From assembly GCA_017443465.1 (NCBI GenBank), contig JAFRXO010000009.1, forward strand, positions 39,035 to 103,034: a stretch of 64,000 bases of DNA, in the 5' to 3' direction. Both the position numbers and the translations under genes were made by a program. Positions within the stretch are counted from its first letter, which is position 1. Each line of letters opens with the position of its first letter. This document shows, piece after piece, positions 1 through 9,268 of this stretch. Source of the DNA: Bacteroidales bacterium. GTDB taxonomy: Bacteria > Bacteroidota > Bacteroidia > Bacteroidales > UBA932. The notes beneath the pieces are model-generated. The model was not told where the DNA came from, did not search any database, and saw nothing but the letters and a program-made list of their open reading frames with translations.

Positions 1-118
1 ACTCAATGACAGCCGCAAGCCGCTGGCTGGTAGCGGCGTTATCAAAATACACAAGCTTCTTCCCGTAAACCTCCTGAGAGAGTGCGGGAAACAGCTGCCT
101 TATTTCATCGACTTTCAT
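1..118 (-). CDS. sufS: SufS-type cysteine desulfurase, N-terminal part only
   Basis: The first 118 bases read on the minus strand as an uninterrupted N-terminus starting at ATG 118. It shows the SufS hallmark: a short helix ending in an FP..S motif, then LVYFDNAATSQR near residue 25, which builds the PLP pocket of group II cysteine desulfurases. The family takes sulfur from cysteine as a persulfide for Fe-S cluster assembly in the cytoplasm. The rest of the gene, with the catalytic Lys and Cys, lies outside the window. It is divergent from ruvA, with its own promoter in the 82-bp gap. The family call is firm; SufS versus a close CsdA relative cannot be decided from 39 residues. Confidence 0.85.
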   Translation of the reverse strand, partial: MKVDEIRQLFPALSQEVYGKKLVYFDNAATSQRLAAVIE

Positions 119-136
119 TACAGACCAATTGAATCG

Positions 137-144
137 CAAATTTA
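137..144 (-). promoter_or_regulatory. -7 element of the sufS promoter
   Basis: On the minus strand this reads TAAATTTG, an exact match to the Bacteroidota -7 consensus TAnnTTTG, with its last base 18 nt before the sufS ATG. No clear -33 TTTG is visible. Confidence 0.6.
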
Positions 145-174
145 ATAAATCTTTCATTTAAGAAGAAAATGGTC

Positions 175-182
175 TATTTTTG
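175..182 (+). promoter_or_regulatory. -7 element of the ruvA promoter
   Basis: TATTTTTG matches TAnnTTTG and ends 18 nt before the ruvA ATG. The -33 element is weak (TTTC-like). It is divergent from the sufS promoter. Confidence 0.6.
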
Positions 183-200
183 CATTAAAAGAAAAAACGT

Positions 201-788
201 ATGATTGACTACCTGAAAGGCAAAATCGAAGAAATAAACCCGACCGGACTGGTTCTGGAAAACAACGGAATAGGATATGGGATCCTTATTTCGCTCCAGA
301 CATATGAAAGCCTTAAAGACAAGAGCGAGGCGAAGGTGTACATCCACTATCAGGTCCGCGAAGACGACAGGGAATTCTACGGGTTCGCCACAAAAGACGA
401 GAGGGAACTCTTCCAACTTCTCATAGGAGTCAACAGCGTCGGCGTAGCTACGGCAAGGATGATGCTTTCATCGATGTCTTCCGAAGAAGTGCGTACGGCT
501 ATTCTCTCTGAGGACCTTGCAAAGATCAAGAGTGTAAAAGGAGTAGGACTGAAGACCGCACAGAAAATAATAATCGAGCTGAAAGACAAGATAGTAAAGG
601 GCGAAGGATCATCATTGGAAACCCTTCCAGGAATGGGAAGGAACGAAAATGTAGAAGAAGCTACAAGGGCCCTTATTATGCTCGGATTCTCTAAGCCGGT
701 CGTTTCGAAGGCTATTCAGAAAGTGCTTAAAGATAATAATGCCGGCACAGTTGAAGAACTGATAAAAGCAGCTCTAAAACTGGTCTAA
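201..788 (+). CDS. ruvA: Holliday junction branch migration protein RuvA
   Basis: 195 residues, the usual RuvA length. An N-terminal OB-fold (about 1-62) starts MIDYLKGKIEEI, followed by the double helix-hairpin-helix region with LLIGVNSVGVATA and VKGVGLKTAQKIIIELKDK, then a flexible linker and a C-terminal three-helix domain (about 147-195) that contacts RuvB. RuvA tetramers clamp the Holliday junction and load RuvB hexamers. The partner ruvB lies about 7 kb away on the opposite strand, so the two are not an operon as they are in enterobacteria. The stop codon is immediately followed by a parS palindrome. Confidence 0.97.
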   Translation: MIDYLKGKIEEINPTGLVLENNGIGYGILISLQTYESLKDKSEAKVYIHYQVREDDREFYGFATKDERELFQLLIGVNSVGVATARMMLSSMSSEEVRTAILSEDLAKIKSVKGVGLKTAQKIIIELKDKIVKGEGSSLETLPGMGRNENVEEATRALIMLGFSKPVVSKAIQKVLKDNNAGTVEELIKAALKLV

Positions 789-804
789 TGTTCCACGTGG
801 AACA
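789..804. other. parS site 1 (ParB-binding palindrome)
   Basis: A perfect 16-bp palindrome TGTTCCACGTGGAACA fills almost all of the 19-bp gap between the ruvA and mnmG stop codons. It matches the widely conserved ParB/Spo0J binding site (consensus TGTTNCACGTGNAACA). An identical copy lies 295 bp away inside mnmG. Confidence 0.88.
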
Positions 805-807
805 ATC

Positions 808-2676
808 TTATCTTCCAAAATAAACGAGAAGTACGGAAATATCTGAAGGAGAAACTCCAGATATCCTGGAAGCTTGGGCTATGGTCCGAGGCTGATACCT
901 CTTGAATTTCTGCCTGCATTCGATGGTAAGTCCGGAAATCTTATCGAAATCAAAGTATTCAGGAATCACAATATTTTCAAGTCTGACCATCTTTTCGGCT
1001 AAAGATTCCTCGCGGAGGATATAGCCGGCATATTTTGATGAAATCTCCACAGACTCTATTTCCTCTTCAGAATACTCATTATTTGTTCCACGTGGAACAA
1101 AATTCAGCAATTGATCCAAATGTACTTCCGGACGGGAAACTAGATCAGAAAGTTTCTTGGATTCTGTCACGGGAGCAGACGAAACAGATGAAAGATACGG
1201 ATTTACAGCCTCGGGACGAATACTCGTAGTTGATATAAAATCCTTAAGAGAAGCCACTCTATCGTTTTTTTTCATAGTGGCATCATATCTCTCATCCGAT
1301 ATCAGTCCAATCTTATGAGAAAGAGGAGTAAGGCGGAAATCAGCATTATCCTGACGAAGAAGAATCCTATGTTCAGCCCTGGAAGTAAACATCCTATAGG
1401 GCTCATCAACACCTTTCGAAATAATATCATCGATCAAGACACCGATATACGCCTGGTCCCTGCGAAGGATGAACGGCTCCTCTCCCCTGCATTTCAGATG
1501 CGCATTTATACCAGCAACAAGACCTTGTGCAGCGGCCTCTTCGTAACCTGTAGTACCATTGATCTGTCCTGCAAGGAAAAGATTATCAATCGCTTTCAGC
1601 TCAAGAGTATGTTTCAGCTGTGACGGATCGAAATAATCATACTCAACAGCATATGCAGGCTTGAAAATCCTGGCATTTTCGAATCCGGGAATATGATGAA
1701 GGGCTTTCAGCTGAACATCAAGCGGCAAGGAAGAAGAGAATCCCTGGAGATAGTATTCATTTGTGTCCAGCCCCTCAGGCTCAAGGAAAAGCTGGTGCGA
1801 ATCTTTATCAGGGAACACACGGAGCTTATCCTCGATGCTCGGACAATAACGTGGACCTATTCCGCGGATCACACCGGAAAAAAGAGGGGAGTCCGCAAAT
1901 CCGCTTCGAAGGATGTCATGAACCTCAGTATTGGTGTGAGCGATATAGCACGGAATCTGGGGATGTCCGTCCTGGATGTAGGAAGGCACCGAAGAAAAAG
2001 AAAACCTGGAAGGATTCTCATCTCCGGGCTGAAGGGAAAGTTTTGATGTGTCAACCGAAGAAAAATCTATTCTCGGGGGAGTGCCGGTTTTCATCCTGCC
2101 GGATGAGATGCCAAGAGACACCAACTGTTCGGTCAAACCATATGAAGCGCTCTCCCCTATCCTTCCTCCGGTAAACTGATTCCTGCCGATGAAAAGTTTT
2201 CCGTTCAGGAAGGTTCCGACGGTAAGGATAACTGTCTGAGATTTAAAAATTGCCCCTGTAGTACACGAGACCCCCTCAATTTTTGAATTCTCAAAGAGAA
2301 GAGATTGCACAGAATCCGCGTAAATATCTAATTTACAATTAGTTTCGAGAAATTTTCGCCATGTAAGGGAAAATCGGATTTTATCGCATTGTGCACGCGG
2401 ACTCCAGACTGCCGGTCCCTTCGACCTGTTGAGCATCCTGAACTGAAGGGTAGTCGCATCTGTCACCAGTCCGGTGTATCCTCCGAGGGCATCGATCTCC
2501 CGGACGATCTGTCCTTTTGCAATTCCTCCGATCGAGGGGTTACAGGACATCCTGGCAAATCCCCTCATATCCATGGAAACCAGCAGGACAGAAGACCCCA
2601 TGTTTGCGGCTGCCATCGCAGCTTCACAGCCGGCATGACCTCCTCCGACGACTATGACATCATAGAAGGGAAACAT
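808..2676 (-). CDS. mnmG: tRNA uridine-5-carboxymethylaminomethyl(34) synthesis enzyme MnmG
   Basis: 622 residues. MnmG (GidA) with MnmE installs the cmnm5 group on the wobble uridine of certain tRNAs, using FAD and methylene-THF. The N-terminal FAD-binding motif [13 protein letters not shown]-like stretch (about 8-22) is present, as are CNPSIGG (Cys near 46), GRIGE near 172, and the inserted and C-terminal helical domains ending in the MnmE-binding region. The ATG start is embedded in a CATATG hexamer, 4 bp after the ybeY stop, so the two are probably co-transcribed. The second parS copy is translated here as part of FVPRGTNN. Confidence 0.96.
   Translation of the reverse strand: MFPFYDVIVVGGGHAGCEAAMAAANMGSSVLLVSMDMRGFARMSCNPSIGGIAKGQIVREIDALGGYTGLVTDATTLQFRMLNRSKGPAVWSPRAQCDKIRFSLTWRKFLETNCKLDIYADSVQSLLFENSKIEGVSCTTGAIFKSQTVILTVGTFLNGKLFIGRNQFTGGRIGESASYGLTEQLVSLGISSGRMKTGTPPRIDFSSVDTSKLSLQPGDENPSRFSFSSVPSYIQDGHPQIPCYIAHTNTEVHDILRSGFADSPLFSGVIRGIGPRYCPSIEDKLRVFPDKDSHQLFLEPEGLDTNEYYLQGFSSSLPLDVQLKALHHIPGFENARIFKPAYAVEYDYFDPSQLKHTLELKAIDNLFLAGQINGTTGYEEAAAQGLVAGINAHLKCRGEEPFILRRDQAYIGVLIDDIISKGVDEPYRMFTSRAEHRILLRQDNADFRLTPLSHKIGLISDERYDATMKKNDRVASLKDFISTTSIRPEAVNPYLSSVSSAPVTESKKLSDLVSRPEVHLDQLLNFVPRGTNNEYSEEEIESVEISSKYAGYILREESLAEKMVRLENIVIPEYFDFDKISGLTIECRQKFKRYQPRTIAQASRISGVSPSDISVLLVYFGR
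1084..1099. other. parS site 2 (ParB-binding palindrome inside mnmG)
   Basis: A second exact copy of TGTTCCACGTGGAACA, here within the mnmG coding sequence. Two identical perfect 16-mers within 311 bp cannot reasonably be chance. parS sites within or beside gidA/mnmG near the origin are known in several bacteria. Confidence 0.88.
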
Positions 2677-2680
2677 ATGT

Positions 2681-3103
2681 TTAAACCGCGAGTTTTCTGA
2701 TCTTGAGATAATAGTCCTCCTTATCCCTCATCACAGCTTTCTGTTCATCGGTCTGGTCATCATAACCGACCAGATGAAGGACTCCGTGGATTATTACCCT
2801 GTTCAGCTCATCGGAAAAATCCGTCTTGTAAGTTTCAGAGTTTGCAAGAACGGTATCCACGCTGATGAAAAGGTCTCCAGAAAGGACAGGACCGTCACAG
2901 TAATCAAAGGTGATTATATCAGTGTAGTAATTGTGTTTCAAGTACTTCTTGTTTATATCAAGAATGTACGGATCAGAGCAGAAAATGATGTTTATATTAC
3001 CCAGTTTCCTGGATTCACTTTCAGCCATGATCTTCAACCACCTGTTGTTGACCAACTTCCCTTTAAACTTGAATCCTGTGTCTTGAGTAAAATAGGAGAC
3101 CAT
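2681..3103 (-). CDS. ybeY: Endoribonuclease YbeY (16S rRNA maturation)
   Basis: 140 residues, UPF0054/YbeY family, a single-strand endoribonuclease needed for 16S rRNA 3'-end processing and ribosome quality control. The family's zinc motif is visible as [11 protein letters not shown]: the first two His ligands are present, but the position of the third His holds Asp. The rest is typical, with [20 protein letters not shown] before a conserved GDLFIS. It is directly upstream of mnmG (4 bp gap) with its own promoter in the gap to the tonB-like gene. The call is secure; the ligand change is probably lineage-specific rather than inactivating. Confidence 0.93.
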   Translation of the reverse strand: MVSYFTQDTGFKFKGKLVNNRWLKIMAESESRKLGNINIIFCSDPYILDINKKYLKHNYYTDIITFDYCDGPVLSGDLFISVDTVLANSETYKTDFSDELNRVIIHGVLHLVGYDDQTDEQKAVMRDKEDYYLKIRKLAV

Positions 3104-3122
3104 AATTGTTAATAATTTTGTG

Positions 3123-3130
3123 CAAAACTA
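3123..3130 (-). promoter_or_regulatory. -7 element of the ybeY-mnmG promoter
   Basis: Reads TAGTTTTG on the minus strand (TAnnTTTG), 19 nt upstream of the ybeY ATG. Confidence 0.55.
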
Positions 3131-3139
3131 CAACAATTG

Positions 3140-3170
3140 TTTGAAATAAAAATAATTCTTTATAACTTTG
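3140..3170 (+). promoter_or_regulatory. Full -33/-7 promoter of the tonB-like gene
   Basis: TTTG at 3140-3143, a 19-bp spacer, then TAACTTTG at 3163-3170. This is a complete Bacteroidota housekeeping promoter, leaving a leader of about 38 nt before the ATG at 3212. Confidence 0.8.
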
Positions 3171-3211
3171 AAGCCGATTGAACACATAACGAAAATTTAA
3201 ATCATCAGAAT

Positions 3212-3904
3212 ATGGAAGTCAAAAAATCACAAAAGGCGAATCTGGAGAACAAGCGCTTGCTGTTCACCGAAATCGGCTTGGTGCTTGCCCTCCTGATTGT
3301 CTATGGCGCCTTGAACTGGAATCAGAGAGAGGTCAAGAAGGCATCATTGGCAAAAGAGGCGGAAGTAGTTGAAATTGAGGATATGGTCCCCATTACCCAG
3401 GAGACTCCTCCCCCGCCACCAGAGCAGGTCAAGATCCCTGTCCTGTCGGACCAGATCGACATCGTTGAAGATGACATCAAGGTTGATGATGATATGTTCC
3501 AGAACCTCGAGGACGACTCTAACGTCGGTGTCGAGATTATGGACTACAAGGAAGAAGTTGTAGAAGAAGAAGTTGAAGAAGAGGCTATTCCGTTCCAGCT
3601 CGTTGAAGAGAAACCATCATTCAACGGCGGAGATGCCAATGAGTTCTCGAAATGGGTCAACCAGCATCTGGAGTATCCTGAAATCGCAAAGGAAAACGGA
3701 GTCCAGGGACGTGTTACACTCCAGTTCACCGTTAATCCTGACGGACGCGTAAGCAATGTCAAGGTCCTCCGTGGTGTCGATTCTTCACTGGATAAGGAAG
3801 CTGTCAGGGTTGTTTCCATGTCACCTAAGTGGAAACCCGGAAAGCAGAGGGACCGTGCTGTAAAGGTTACATACACCTTCCCCGTTATTTTCCAGCTCAG
3901 ATAA
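3212..3904 (+). CDS. TonB family energy transducer
   Basis: 230 residues. A short cytoplasmic N-terminus is followed by one membrane helix (about 18-36), an acidic and proline-rich periplasmic linker (PPPPPEQ near 67, then long Glu/Asp runs), and a C-terminal TonB domain (about 140-230) with the typical FNGGDANEFSKWV, YPEIAKENGVQGRV and LRGVDSSLDKEAVRV segments. TonB proteins pass proton-motive energy from ExbB/ExbD to outer-membrane transporters. No exbB or exbD is adjacent, so this is a stand-alone copy with its own promoter and terminator. Bacteroidota carry several TonB paralogues, so no exact symbol is given. Confidence 0.92.
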   Translation: MEVKKSQKANLENKRLLFTEIGLVLALLIVYGALNWNQREVKKASLAKEAEVVEIEDMVPITQETPPPPPEQVKIPVLSDQIDIVEDDIKVDDDMFQNLEDDSNVGVEIMDYKEEVVEEEVEEEAIPFQLVEEKPSFNGGDANEFSKWVNQHLEYPEIAKENGVQGRVTLQFTVNPDGRVSNVKVLRGVDSSLDKEAVRVVSMSPKWKPGKQRDRAVKVTYTFPVIFQLR

Positions 3905-3923
3905 AATTCTACTTTACAACACT

Positions 3924-3953
3924 AAGGCCGTCCCCAACCGGATGGCCTTTTTT
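3924..3953 (+). terminator. Rho-independent terminator after the tonB-like gene
   Basis: A 9-bp stem, AGGCCGTCC pairing with GGATGGCCT (one G-T pair), with a 6-nt loop and followed by a run of six T. It ends 13 bp before hflX, making the tonB-like gene monocistronic. Confidence 0.85.
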
Positions 3954-3966
3954 AATAGGAAACTAA

Positions 3967-5187
3967 ATGGATCTGTCAGCAAAAGAACTTGAAGAGAGGA
4001 AAGAGGCTGTTCCAAAAACCGAAAAAGCAGTTTTTGTCGGTGTTGTCAGGCAGAATGAAAGCGAGGAAAGGGTAAAGGAGTACATAAATGAGCTCAAATT
4101 TCTGGCTGAAACAGCAGGAACAATCATAGACAGGGAATTCATCCAAAAGGTAGACAAACCTGAGGCTTCTACATATGTAAGGAGCGGAAAACTCAAGGAA
4201 ATAGCTGAGTATTGCAAAGTTAACGAAATCGAATATGTCATATTCGATGATGAACTTACGGGCATTCAGCAAAGGAACATAGAGAATACAATCAGTACGT
4301 GCAATGTAATTGACCGTACAGGACTCATACTCGAAATATTCGCCCAGAGAGCCAAAACAGCATATGCAAAAACCCAGGTTGAACTGGCGAGATATAATTA
4401 TATGCTTCCGCGTCTGGCCGGCATGTGGACCCACCTTGAGAGACAGCGTGGAGGTATGGGCACCAGGGGAGGTATGGGTGAAACCCAGATAGAGATCGAC
4501 CGAAGGATCGTCAAGACCCGGATTTCAAAACTAAAGGAAGACCTGAAGAAAATTGACCGCCAAATGGCCTCACAACGCGGAAACAGGGGCTCTATGGTGC
4601 GTATCTCCCTCGTAGGGTACACCAATGTAGGAAAGAGTACTTTGATGAATCTGCTGGCAAAATCTGACGTTTTTGCAGAGAATAAACTCTTCGCCACCCT
4701 GGACACCACAGTCAGGAAAGTAGTGATAAAGAATGTACCCTTCCTGTTGAGCGACACCGTAGGATTCATAAGGAAACTTCCTACTCAGCTGGTTGAAGCA
4801 TTCAAGAGTACATTGGATGAAGTCCGCGAGGCCGATATACTCATGCATGTGGTGGATATCTCCCATCCGGCTTTCGAAGAGCAGATACAGGTAGTAGAAC
4901 AGACTCTAAGGGAAATAGGGGCCGCAAATAAGCCTACATTTGTAGTATTCAATAAGATAGACGCTTACAAACCAGAAGAATACGACGAGTTCTCACTTGA
5001 GCCGAAAACAGCTAAGAACAGGACTCTGGAAGAACTCAAGAACAGCTGGATAGCCCAGGAAAAGGCTCCCTGCCTGTTCATATCAGCAACCCAGAAGACC
5101 GGAATAGATCTCCTGAAAGAAAATATCTATAATATGGTTGCTGAAATACACGCAGGGCGCTGGCCCTTCAATAATTTCCTCTGGTAG
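3967..5187 (+). CDS. hflX: GTPase HflX
   Basis: 406 residues. HflX is a ribosome-binding GTPase that splits stalled or inactive 70S ribosomes. The N-terminal HflX domain includes the glycine-rich loop GGMGTRGGMGETQIEIDRR (about 162-180). The G domain has G1 GYTNVGKST (217-225), a G3 DTVGF, and G4 FNKID; a short C-terminal tail follows. No upstream promoter is obvious after the preceding terminator. It converges on sdhB with only 3 bp between the stop codons, so no independent terminator fits between them. Confidence 0.96.
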   Translation: MDLSAKELEERKEAVPKTEKAVFVGVVRQNESEERVKEYINELKFLAETAGTIIDREFIQKVDKPEASTYVRSGKLKEIAEYCKVNEIEYVIFDDELTGIQQRNIENTISTCNVIDRTGLILEIFAQRAKTAYAKTQVELARYNYMLPRLAGMWTHLERQRGGMGTRGGMGETQIEIDRRIVKTRISKLKEDLKKIDRQMASQRGNRGSMVRISLVGYTNVGKSTLMNLLAKSDVFAENKLFATLDTTVRKVVIKNVPFLLSDTVGFIRKLPTQLVEAFKSTLDEVREADILMHVVDISHPAFEEQIQVVEQTLREIGAANKPTFVVFNKIDAYKPEEYDEFSLEPKTAKNRTLEELKNSWIAQEKAPCLFISATQKTGIDLLKENIYNMVAEIHAGRWPFNNFLW

Positions 5188-5190
5188 GGA

Positions 5191-5934
5191 TCAGCCCCTG
5201 AATTCAGCCTTGAGGAACTCTCTGTTGAGACGTGCGATATGATCGACAGAGATGCCTTTGGGGCATTCCATTTCACATGCACGGGTGTTGGTGCAGTTTC
5301 CGAATCCAAGTTCGTCCATCTTGGCCACCATAGCCTTTGCACGGCGCTCTGCCTCCGGACGTCCCTGAGGAAGAAGTGCAAGTGAACTTACGCGTGCACC
5401 TACGAACAGCATTGCAGATCCGTTCTTACATGTAGCGACACAAGCTCCGCATCCGATGCAGGCAGCTGCATCCATACTCTTCTCAGCAGTCTCATGAGGA
5501 ATGAGGATATTGTTGGCATCCTGTGCGGAACCAGTTCTGACAGAAATGAATCCACCAGCCTGAAGAATCTTGTCGAAAGCGGTTCTGTCAACCACAAGAT
5601 CCTTGATTACGGGGAATGCAGCACTTCTCCAGGGCTCTACAGTGATGGTCGCACCATTCTTGAAATGACGCATGAAAAGCTGACATGTAGTCACATGGTC
5701 ATCCGGACCGTGAGCCCTGCCATCTACATACAGGGAACATGCACCGCAAATACCTTCCCTGCAGTCGTGATCGAAAGCGACAGGATCACCACCCTCACGA
5801 ATGAGCTTCTCATTGAGAATATCCAGCATCTCAAGGAATGAAGCATCCGACTCTATGTCAGTTACATCATAAGTTTCAAAATGTCCCTGAGCCTTAGCGT
5901 TCTTCTGACGCCATATCTTTACCTTGAAATCCAT
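5191..5934 (-). CDS. sdhB: Succinate dehydrogenase/fumarate reductase iron-sulfur subunit
   Basis: 247 residues. It carries the three cluster-binding regions of the SdhB/FrdB family: [16 protein letters not shown] with a later Cys for [2Fe-2S] (about 57-85), [16 protein letters not shown] for [4Fe-4S], and [15 protein letters not shown] for the [3Fe-4S]/[4Fe-4S] pair. It relays electrons between the flavoprotein SdhA and quinones in a membrane-anchored complex. It is encoded 4 bp after sdhA and clearly co-transcribed. Its ATG sits in a CATATG hexamer. In anaerobic Bacteroidales this complex mainly works as fumarate reductase; that direction is inference. Confidence 0.95.
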   Translation of the reverse strand: MDFKVKIWRQKNAKAQGHFETYDVTDIESDASFLEMLDILNEKLIREGGDPVAFDHDCREGICGACSLYVDGRAHGPDDHVTTCQLFMRHFKNGATITVEPWRSAAFPVIKDLVVDRTAFDKILQAGGFISVRTGSAQDANNILIPHETAEKSMDAAACIGCGACVATCKNGSAMLFVGARVSSLALLPQGRPEAERRAKAMVAKMDELGFGNCTNTRACEMECPKGISVDHIARLNREFLKAEFRG

Positions 5935-5938
5935 ATGA

Positions 5939-7885
5939 CTAGTCTTTGTAATTTCTTGTTGCTACCTTAATGAACTCATATTTAAGAGGTTCCTTGTGAA
6001 GTACAGGATCCTTATCCTCTCCCTGATACTCCCATGCCGCCACATACATGTAATTCTCGTCATCCCTCTTGGCTTCTCCTTCGGGAGTCTGGCTCTCTAC
6101 GCGGAAGTGACCACCGCAGGACTCATTCCTGTTAAGGGCGTCACGAGCCATAAGTTCACCTATCTCAAGGAAATCTGCAAGCCTGAGGGCTTTCTCGAGT
6201 TCCTGATTGAATTCATACTGTGTTCCTGGAACCCTGACTGTCTGCCAGAATTCAGCCTTGAGGGCCTTGATTTTCTCGATGGCAACCTTCAAACCTTCCT
6301 CGGAACGAGCCATTCCAACATACTCCCACATGATATTACCCAGTTTCTTATGGATAACATCTACGGGTTCCGTTCCCTTCACTGCAAACAGTTTGTCAAT
6401 CTTAGCCTGTACGGCTTTCTCAGCTTCCTCGAATTCAGGAGCGTTGGTGTCGGTCTTGGGCTCTGCAAACTTATGTGAAAGATAGTCAGCAATCGTTACA
6501 GGAAGAACGAAATAACCGTCTGCAAGTCCCTGCATAAGGGCTGAAGCACCAAGCCTGTTTCCGCCATGGTCGGAGAAGTTGGCTTCACCTATTGCATAAA
6601 GTCCGGGAACAGTGGTCTGGAGATCATAATCAACCCAGATACCTCCCATGGTGTAATGTATTGCAGGATAGATCATCATCGGCTCCTTCCAAGGAGAAGA
6701 ATCGGTGATTTTCTCGTACATTTCAAAGAGGTTTCCGTAACGCTCCTGTACTCTCTGGTGACCAAGACGCTTGATGGCATCAGAGAAGTCCAGATAGACG
6801 GCAAGACCGCTTTCATTTACACCGAATCCGGCATCGCACCTTTCCTTTGCGGCACGGGATGCCACGTCACGGGGAACGAGATTACCGAAAGCAGGATAAC
6901 GCCTCTCAAGATAGTAATCACGATCTTCTTCCGGAATCTGGGAAGCCTTTATCTCGTGCTTACGAAGCTTATAAACATCTTCCATCTTCTTGGGAACCCA
7001 TATGCGTCCGTCATTACGGAGAGACTCTGACATAAGGGTCAGTTTACACTGCTGGGTTCCATGGACAGGAATACATGTAGGATGGATCTGTGCGAAGCAG
7101 GGATTTCCGAAGAAAGCACCTTTCTTGTAGCACTGCCATGCAGCGGATCCATTGCTGTTCATAGCATTAGTAGAAAGATAATAAGCACGTCCATATCCTC
7201 CAGTTGCAATTACAACTGCATGTGCACCGAATCTTTCCAGTTTTCCGGTAGCGAGATTGCGGGCGATTATTCCCTTTGCCTGGCCATTAATTACAACAAG
7301 GTCAAGCATCTCGTGACGGGGATAACTCTTTACTGTACCGGCAGCAATCTGCCTGTTGAGAGCTGCATATGCTCCAAGGAGGAGCTGCTGTCCGGTTTGT
7401 CCCCTTGCATAGAACGTACGGCTTACCTGCACACCACCGAATGAACGGTTGGCAAGATAACCGCCATACTCCCTTGCAAACGGGATTCCCTGTGCAACAC
7501 ACTGGTCTATAATAGCTGTACTTACCTCTGCAAGCCTGTAAACGTTAGCCTCCCTGGAACGGTAGTCACCACCCTTTATGGTATCATAGAAAAGGCGGTA
7601 AACGGAGTCATTGTCGTTCTGGTAATTCTTTGCGGCATTGATACCTCCCTGAGCGGCAATAGAGTGCGCACGACGGGGTGAATCACTTATACAGAAGATC
7701 TTTACATTATATCCCAATTCTCCAAGAGTAGCCGCAGCAGAGGATCCGCCAAGTCCGGTTCCTACAACTATAACTTCAAGTTTACGTCTGTTGTTAGGGC
7801 TTACAAGACGGATTTCGGACTTTCTCTTCGTCCATTTTTCAGCCAATGGCCCATCCGGAATCTTTGAAATCAATTTTTCTTCCAT
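5939..7885 (-). CDS. sdhA: Succinate dehydrogenase/fumarate reductase flavoprotein subunit
   Basis: 648 residues, the Bacteroidota/Wolinella-type length. The N-terminal Rossmann motif [19 protein letters not shown] binds FAD, and [16 protein letters not shown] contains the His expected to carry covalent FAD. Catalytic-domain signatures include [19 protein letters not shown] and the [17 protein letters not shown] region. Together with sdhB it catalyses succinate/fumarate interconversion. The usual upstream partner, the diheme cytochrome b membrane subunit (sdhC), is not present: the next gene upstream on the same strand is ruvB, 91 bp away. Confidence 0.95.
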   Translation of the reverse strand: MEEKLISKIPDGPLAEKWTKRKSEIRLVSPNNRRKLEVIVVGTGLGGSSAAATLGELGYNVKIFCISDSPRRAHSIAAQGGINAAKNYQNDNDSVYRLFYDTIKGGDYRSREANVYRLAEVSTAIIDQCVAQGIPFAREYGGYLANRSFGGVQVSRTFYARGQTGQQLLLGAYAALNRQIAAGTVKSYPRHEMLDLVVINGQAKGIIARNLATGKLERFGAHAVVIATGGYGRAYYLSTNAMNSNGSAAWQCYKKGAFFGNPCFAQIHPTCIPVHGTQQCKLTLMSESLRNDGRIWVPKKMEDVYKLRKHEIKASQIPEEDRDYYLERRYPAFGNLVPRDVASRAAKERCDAGFGVNESGLAVYLDFSDAIKRLGHQRVQERYGNLFEMYEKITDSSPWKEPMMIYPAIHYTMGGIWVDYDLQTTVPGLYAIGEANFSDHGGNRLGASALMQGLADGYFVLPVTIADYLSHKFAEPKTDTNAPEFEEAEKAVQAKIDKLFAVKGTEPVDVIHKKLGNIMWEYVGMARSEEGLKVAIEKIKALKAEFWQTVRVPGTQYEFNQELEKALRLADFLEIGELMARDALNRNESCGGHFRVESQTPEGEAKRDDENYMYVAAWEYQGEDKDPVLHKEPLKYEFIKVATRNYKD

Positions 7886-7976
7886 ATCTGTGTTTTTGAT
7901 TTAATATTCGTGGTGAATCTAATCAGTCCGCAATTTTAATCATTTTTATCCGTTTAGACAACCTTAAAATGACTCA

Positions 7977-9011
7977 TTAGAACAAGGTTGCTTCATTTTC
8001 CGGATTCTGTGGAGGCATATATTCATCCAATCCAAGATGACGATAGCCTAATTCAGTCACTATCCTGCCTCTCTGAGTGCGTACAATGAATCCTTCTTTG
8101 ATAAGGAAAGGCTCATAAACCTCCTCGAATGTTCCCTGGTCTTCAGAAATGGCAGTAGCTATTGTAGATGCTCCTACAGGACCACCCTTGAACATGGTTA
8201 TTATAGTCCTTAGTATCTTATTGTCAATTGAATCCAGGCCCCTGGTATCTATCTTGAGCTTATTGAGGGCAAGACGGCTTATGTAAAGGTCAATCTTTCC
8301 GTCACCTATCACCTGTGCGAAATCCCTTACCCTCTTAAGGAGGGAGTTGGCTATCCTCGGGGTTCCGCGGCTTCTCATGGCTATCTCCCTGGCAGCATCC
8401 TCATCTATCGGAATTCCAAGGATACGGGCGCTTCTCTTTACTATCCTTACAAGATCAGAAGAATCGTAATATTCAAGAGGACAATTAATTCCAAACCTTT
8501 CCCTGAGAGGGGCAGTCAGAAGGCCGCTGCGTGTGGTGGCGCCTACAAGGGTAAAGGGATTGAGGGATATGCGTACAGACCTGGCTCCCGGTCCCTTGTC
8601 TATCATGATATCTATCACGTAATCCTCCATGGCGGAATAGAGATACTCTTCCACCTCGGGAGAAAGCCTGTGGATTTCATCTATGAAAAGTACGTCTCCG
8701 GTATTCAGTGATGTCAGAAGACCGGCCAGATCTCCGGGTTTGTCAAGAACCGGTCCTGAAGTAACCTTCATATCCACTCCCATTTCATTCGCTATAATAT
8801 GTGCGAGAGTGGTTTTTCCCAGTCCCGGAGGCCCGTGGAAAAGCACGTGGTCAAGCGCTTCTCCCCTCATTTTCGCCGCCTTTATATATATGTTCAGATT
8901 GGATACTATCTCCGGCTGTCCCGTAAAATCATCCAGGCCCTGCGGGCGGATAATTCCATCCAAATCCTTATCTTTGTCTTCGCTTGTGATATGCGGGTCG
9001 AATTCCGACAT
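7977..9011 (-). CDS. ruvB: Holliday junction DNA helicase RuvB
   Basis: 344 residues. AAA+ motor of the RuvAB branch-migration complex. Walker [13 protein letters not shown] is near residue 60, Walker B FIDEIHRL near 112, sensor 1 GATTRSGLL near 160, and the C-terminal winged-helix domain ends with the typical [17 protein letters not shown]. Divergent from mfd. It could read through into sdhAB, but a 91-bp gap separates them. Confidence 0.97.
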   Translation of the reverse strand: MSEFDPHITSEDKDKDLDGIIRPQGLDDFTGQPEIVSNLNIYIKAAKMRGEALDHVLFHGPPGLGKTTLAHIIANEMGVDMKVTSGPVLDKPGDLAGLLTSLNTGDVLFIDEIHRLSPEVEEYLYSAMEDYVIDIMIDKGPGARSVRISLNPFTLVGATTRSGLLTAPLRERFGINCPLEYYDSSDLVRIVKRSARILGIPIDEDAAREIAMRSRGTPRIANSLLKRVRDFAQVIGDGKIDLYISRLALNKLKIDTRGLDSIDNKILRTIITMFKGGPVGASTIATAISEDQGTFEEVYEPFLIKEGFIVRTQRGRIVTELGYRHLGLDEYMPPQNPENEATLF

Positions 9012-9035
9012 TGGCCTTTTTCTTTACAATATATA

Positions 9036-9043
9036 CAAAGATA
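9036..9043 (-). promoter_or_regulatory. -7 element of the ruvB promoter
   Basis: TATCTTTG on the minus strand (TAnnTTTG), 24 nt upstream of the ruvB ATG. No good -33 element is visible. Confidence 0.6.
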
Positions 9044-9187
9044 GGTAATTATTTTAAAACGTGATGATTTTATTGAAGGTGTAGATATGTTGATAAGTAA
9101 ATATATGTAATTATAATTCAATTATTTACACTATTATTAAAGTTGTTGAATTCCGTGTTTTTCACTTGATGATAAAAAGTTGAAAAG

Positions 9188-9218
9188 TGTGCATGATTAT
9201 TTATTAACCTTAGATTTG
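9188..9218 (+). promoter_or_regulatory. -33/-7 promoter of mfd
   Basis: TGTG (9188-9191, 3 of 4 to TTTG), a 19-bp spacer, then TAGATTTG (9211-9218). The rest of the 257-bp AT-rich gap between ruvB and mfd shows no ORF, RNA or repeat that I can support. Confidence 0.6.
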
Positions 9219-9268
9219 ATTTTATAAACATATTTTTCAACCGGATTTTAACTGATTGAACTGGTAGA

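Noticed and set aside
9044-9187. AT-rich gap with a TTATTTACA stretch as a possible replication origin with DnaA boxes
   Set aside because: Only one imperfect box is visible, there is no cluster or DnaA-trio-like run, and dnaA is not nearby; the parS sites alone do not place oriC here.
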